Positions 5,405 to 6,895 of a stretch of DNA of 6,895 nucleotides are shown one piece after another (within the stretch, counting starts at the first letter, position 1; every line of letters starts with the position of its first letter). The notes under the pieces are model-generated. The model had not been told where the DNA came from, made no database searches, and saw only the letters and a list, made by a program, of their open reading frames with translations. The stretch comes from Aquincola sp. (GTDB lineage Bacteria > Pseudomonadota > Gammaproteobacteria > Burkholderiales > Burkholderiaceae_C): positions 1 to 6,895 of the forward strand of contig JAOUIM010000197.1 in the NCBI GenBank assembly GCA_029884035.1. Reading direction: 5' to 3'. The translations under genes were made by a program, and so were the position numbers.

Positions 5405-6415
5405 ATGAACGTCACGATCCTCGGCGCGGGCGCCTGGGGCACGGCGCTGGCGATCGCCGCCGCGCCACGGCACGACGTGGTGCTCTGGGCGCGCGATGCA
5501 AGCCAGGCAAGTGCGCTGCAGTCGACCCGAGAGAACGTTCGCTACCTGCCCGGCGTGCGGCTGCCGCCGGGGGTCCTGGTCGGCGCGAATCGGGCCCATG
5601 CGCTGGCCCATGCCGGCGCCGGCCTGTTCATCATCGCCACGCCGATGGCGGCGCTGCGCGAGATGCTCGTGGCGCTGCCCGAGGGCGCGCGTGTGCTGTG
5701 GCTGTGCAAGGGTTTCGAGGCTGGCAGCGGCCTGCTCGGTCACGAGATCGCGGCCGCCGAGCGGCCCGACCTGGATGCCGGCGTGCTGTCGGGTCCGAGC
5801 TTTGCCGAGGAAGTGGCGCGCGCGCAGCCCACGGCACTGGTGGCCGCGAGCAGCGACGAAGCCCTGCGCGATGCCGCCGCCGAGGCGTTGCACAGTCCGG
5901 CCTTGCGCGTGTACACGAGCGCCGACCCGGCGGGTGTGGAGGTCGGCGGCGCGGTGAAGAACGTGATGGCGATCGCCACCGGGCTGTGCGACGGGCTGGC
6001 TGCGGCTGCGGCACCGGGCACGCCCGGCCAACCTGGGCTGAACGCGCGCGCCGCATTGATCACCCGTGGTCTGGCAGAGATGACTCGACTGGGGGTCGCG
6101 CTGGGCGCGCGGCCGGACACCTTCATGGGGCTGTCGGGCCTGGGTGACCTCGTGCTCACCGCGACCGGCGACCTGTCGCGCAATCGCAGGGTGGGCATGC
6201 GGCTGGCCCAGGGCGTCACGCTGCAGCGCGTGCTGGCCGAGCTGGGTCACGTGGCCGAGGGCGTGCCCAGCGCGCCGGTCGTGCTCGAGCGCGCCCGCGT
6301 GCTCGGCGTGGATATGCCGATCACCGAGGCCGTGGTGGCCGTGCTGGAGGGCCGGCTTGCGGCGGGCGACGCCATGCGAATGCTGATGAGCCGCGAGTCG
6401 CGCAGCGAAACCTGA
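5405..6415 (+). CDS. gpsA: NAD(P)-dependent glycerol-3-phosphate dehydrogenase
   Basis: GpsA reduces dihydroxyacetone phosphate to sn-glycerol 3-phosphate, the backbone for phospholipid synthesis. The 336-residue protein begins with the Rossmann loop ILGAGAWGTALA (5-16), then WLCKGFE at 99-105, LSGPSFAEEVA at 128-138, GGAVKNVMAIATG at 181-193 with the catalytic lysine K185, NARAALITRGLAEMTRLG at 213-230 and GLSGLGDLVLTATG at 242-255 with SRNRRVG at 258-264. The length is normal. Between GLCDGL and LNARA, relatives usually have only a few residues (GL-LG); here residues 199-211 form an Ala/Pro/Gly-rich stretch ending TPGQPG, an apparent short insertion. The ATG at 5405 follows secB by 22 bases with only a weak GGAC (5392-5395) upstream. 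Like PlsC, encoded in the other block, it feeds phosphatidic acid synthesis. Confidence 0.97.
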   Translation: MNVTILGAGAWGTALAIAAAPRHDVVLWARDASQASALQSTRENVRYLPGVRLPPGVLVGANRAHALAHAGAGLFIIATPMAALREMLVALPEGARVLWLCKGFEAGSGLLGHEIAAAERPDLDAGVLSGPSFAEEVARAQPTALVAASSDEALRDAAAEALHSPALRVYTSADPAGVEVGGAVKNVMAIATGLCDGLAAAAAPGTPGQPGLNARAALITRGLAEMTRLGVALGARPDTFMGLSGLGDLVLTATGDLSRNRRVGMRLAQGVTLQRVLAELGHVAEGVPSAPVVLERARVLGVDMPITEAVVAVLEGRLAAGDAMRMLMSRESRSET

Positions 6416-6438
6416 TCACGGGCCCGCGCCGGGTTGTT

Positions 6439-6464
6439 CCCGCGCGGTCCGTGCACCGTGCGGG
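6439..6464. terminator. GC-rich stem-loop between convergent gpsA and trmL, weak terminator candidate
   Basis: CCCGCGCGGT (6439-6448) can pair with ACCGTGCGGG (6455-6464) over ten positions, one of them a G-U wobble, around a 6-base loop. The structure is in the 76-base gap between two convergent stop codons, where a bidirectional terminator is expected. No T tract follows on either strand, and on the - strand the wobble becomes a C-A mismatch, so classical intrinsic termination is doubtful; such stems also arise easily in GC-rich DNA. Confidence 0.3.
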
Positions 6465-6491
6465 CGACTGCTCGCGGTGGGCTTGGCGTTT

Positions 6492-6895
6492 TCACCGCCC
6501 TCCGGCATAGCCGCACTGGCGCCATGCCTCGAACACCGCCACCGCAACCGCGTTGCTCAGGTTCAGGCTGCGTTGACCGGGCCGCATCGGCAGGCGCACG
6601 CGTTGTGTGGGGGCGATGTGTTCGCGCACGTCAGCCGGCAGGCCCACGGTTTCGCTGCCGAAAACGAGCCAGTCGCCCGCACGCCAAGAGACATCGCCGA
6701 AGGGCCGTTGGGCACGTGTGGTGAACGCGTACACGCGCGCCGGATCGGGCTGCTCGCGCGCGAGGAACGCTTCCCAGTCGGCGTGCCGCCTCACCGATGC
6801 GTACTCGTGGTAGTCGAGCCCGGCACGCTGCAGCTGCCGGTCGTCCATCGAGAAGCCGAGCGGCTCGACGAGGTGCAGCGCGCAACCCGTGTTGG
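6492..6895 (-). CDS. trmL: tRNA (cytidine(34)-2'-O)-methyltransferase, SPOUT family (N-terminus outside window)
   Basis: The - strand frame is open from the window edge to a TGA at 6494-6492, giving the last 133 residues of a protein usually about 155 residues long. The true start is beyond base 6895; the internal ATG at 6848 is not the start, because conserved family sequence lies upstream of it (NTGCALHLVEPLGF). Downstream come RRAGLDYHE-like QRAGLDYHEYASV, the knot motif VFGSETVGLP with the glutamate that follows GS, RLPM, and SLNLSNAVAVAVFEAW, all typical of TrmL/YibK. The enzyme uses S-adenosylmethionine to methylate the ribose of the wobble nucleotide in two leucine tRNA isoacceptors. 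It is convergent with gpsA. The call as TrmL rather than another SPOUT methyltransferase (TrmJ, RlmB) rests on the short single-domain length and these motifs. Confidence 0.93.
   Translation of the reverse strand, partial: NTGCALHLVEPLGFSMDDRQLQRAGLDYHEYASVRRHADWEAFLAREQPDPARVYAFTTRAQRPFGDVSWRAGDWLVFGSETVGLPADVREHIAPTQRVRLPMRPGQRSLNLSNAVAVAVFEAWRQCGYAGGR

Noticed and set aside
6474..6498. GCGGTG/CACCGC inverted repeat at the trmL 3' end
   Set aside because: Only six base pairs with a 13-base loop, extending into the coding region; not distinguishable from chance.
1..6895. Mobile element, defence system, CRISPR or toxin-antitoxin genes
   Set aside because: Read on both strands; every substantial coding region is a recognised core gene in a gene order familiar from Burkholderiales, with no transposase, integrase, direct-repeat array or composition break seen by eye.

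Overview
This is a GC-rich, densely packed chromosomal window. Gene order and protein motifs point to a betaproteobacterium of the order Burkholderiales, probably a Leptothrix/Rubrivivax/Comamonadaceae-like lineage; the genus is a guess. All ten genes are core housekeeping genes with intact motifs. I see no insertion sequence, phage gene, CRISPR array, rRNA, tRNA or defence-type island, and no gene-free stretch longer than about 85 bases.

Left block, + strand (1-3279): the 3' end of pyrR, then pyrB (aspartate carbamoyltransferase), then a dihydroorotase homologue that has lost its metal-binding histidines (PyrC'/PyrX type), then a PlsC-like acyltransferase. Each gene overlaps the next by 1 to 4 bases at ATGA or TGATG junctions, so the block reads as one translationally coupled operon. 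In this family PyrC' is a structural partner of the catalytic PyrB chains, so the dihydroorotase activity must come from another locus.

Middle (3276-4502): gpmA (2,3-bisphosphoglycerate-dependent phosphoglycerate mutase) lies on the - strand and runs tail-to-tail into plsC; the two stop codons overlap. Upstream of gpmA, 66 bases separate it from a divergent membrane-anchored rhodanese-like gene. This gap holds a palindromic -10 motif usable on both strands and a perfect 10-bp inverted repeat.

Right block, + strand (4086-6415): rhodanese, grxC (glutaredoxin), secB (export chaperone) and gpsA (glycerol-3-phosphate dehydrogenase). Before secB there is a -10-like box followed at once by a perfect 10-bp stem-loop. 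The window ends with the 3' part of trmL on the - strand (tRNA 2'-O-methyltransferase), cut by the window edge. PlsC and GpsA, in separate blocks, both belong to the supply of phospholipid precursors.

No new multi-gene system is apparent. The points most worth checking are regulatory (the symmetric divergent promoter, the secB leader stem-loop, a possible leaderless grxC start), together with the inactive PyrC' and a low-complexity insertion in GpsA.
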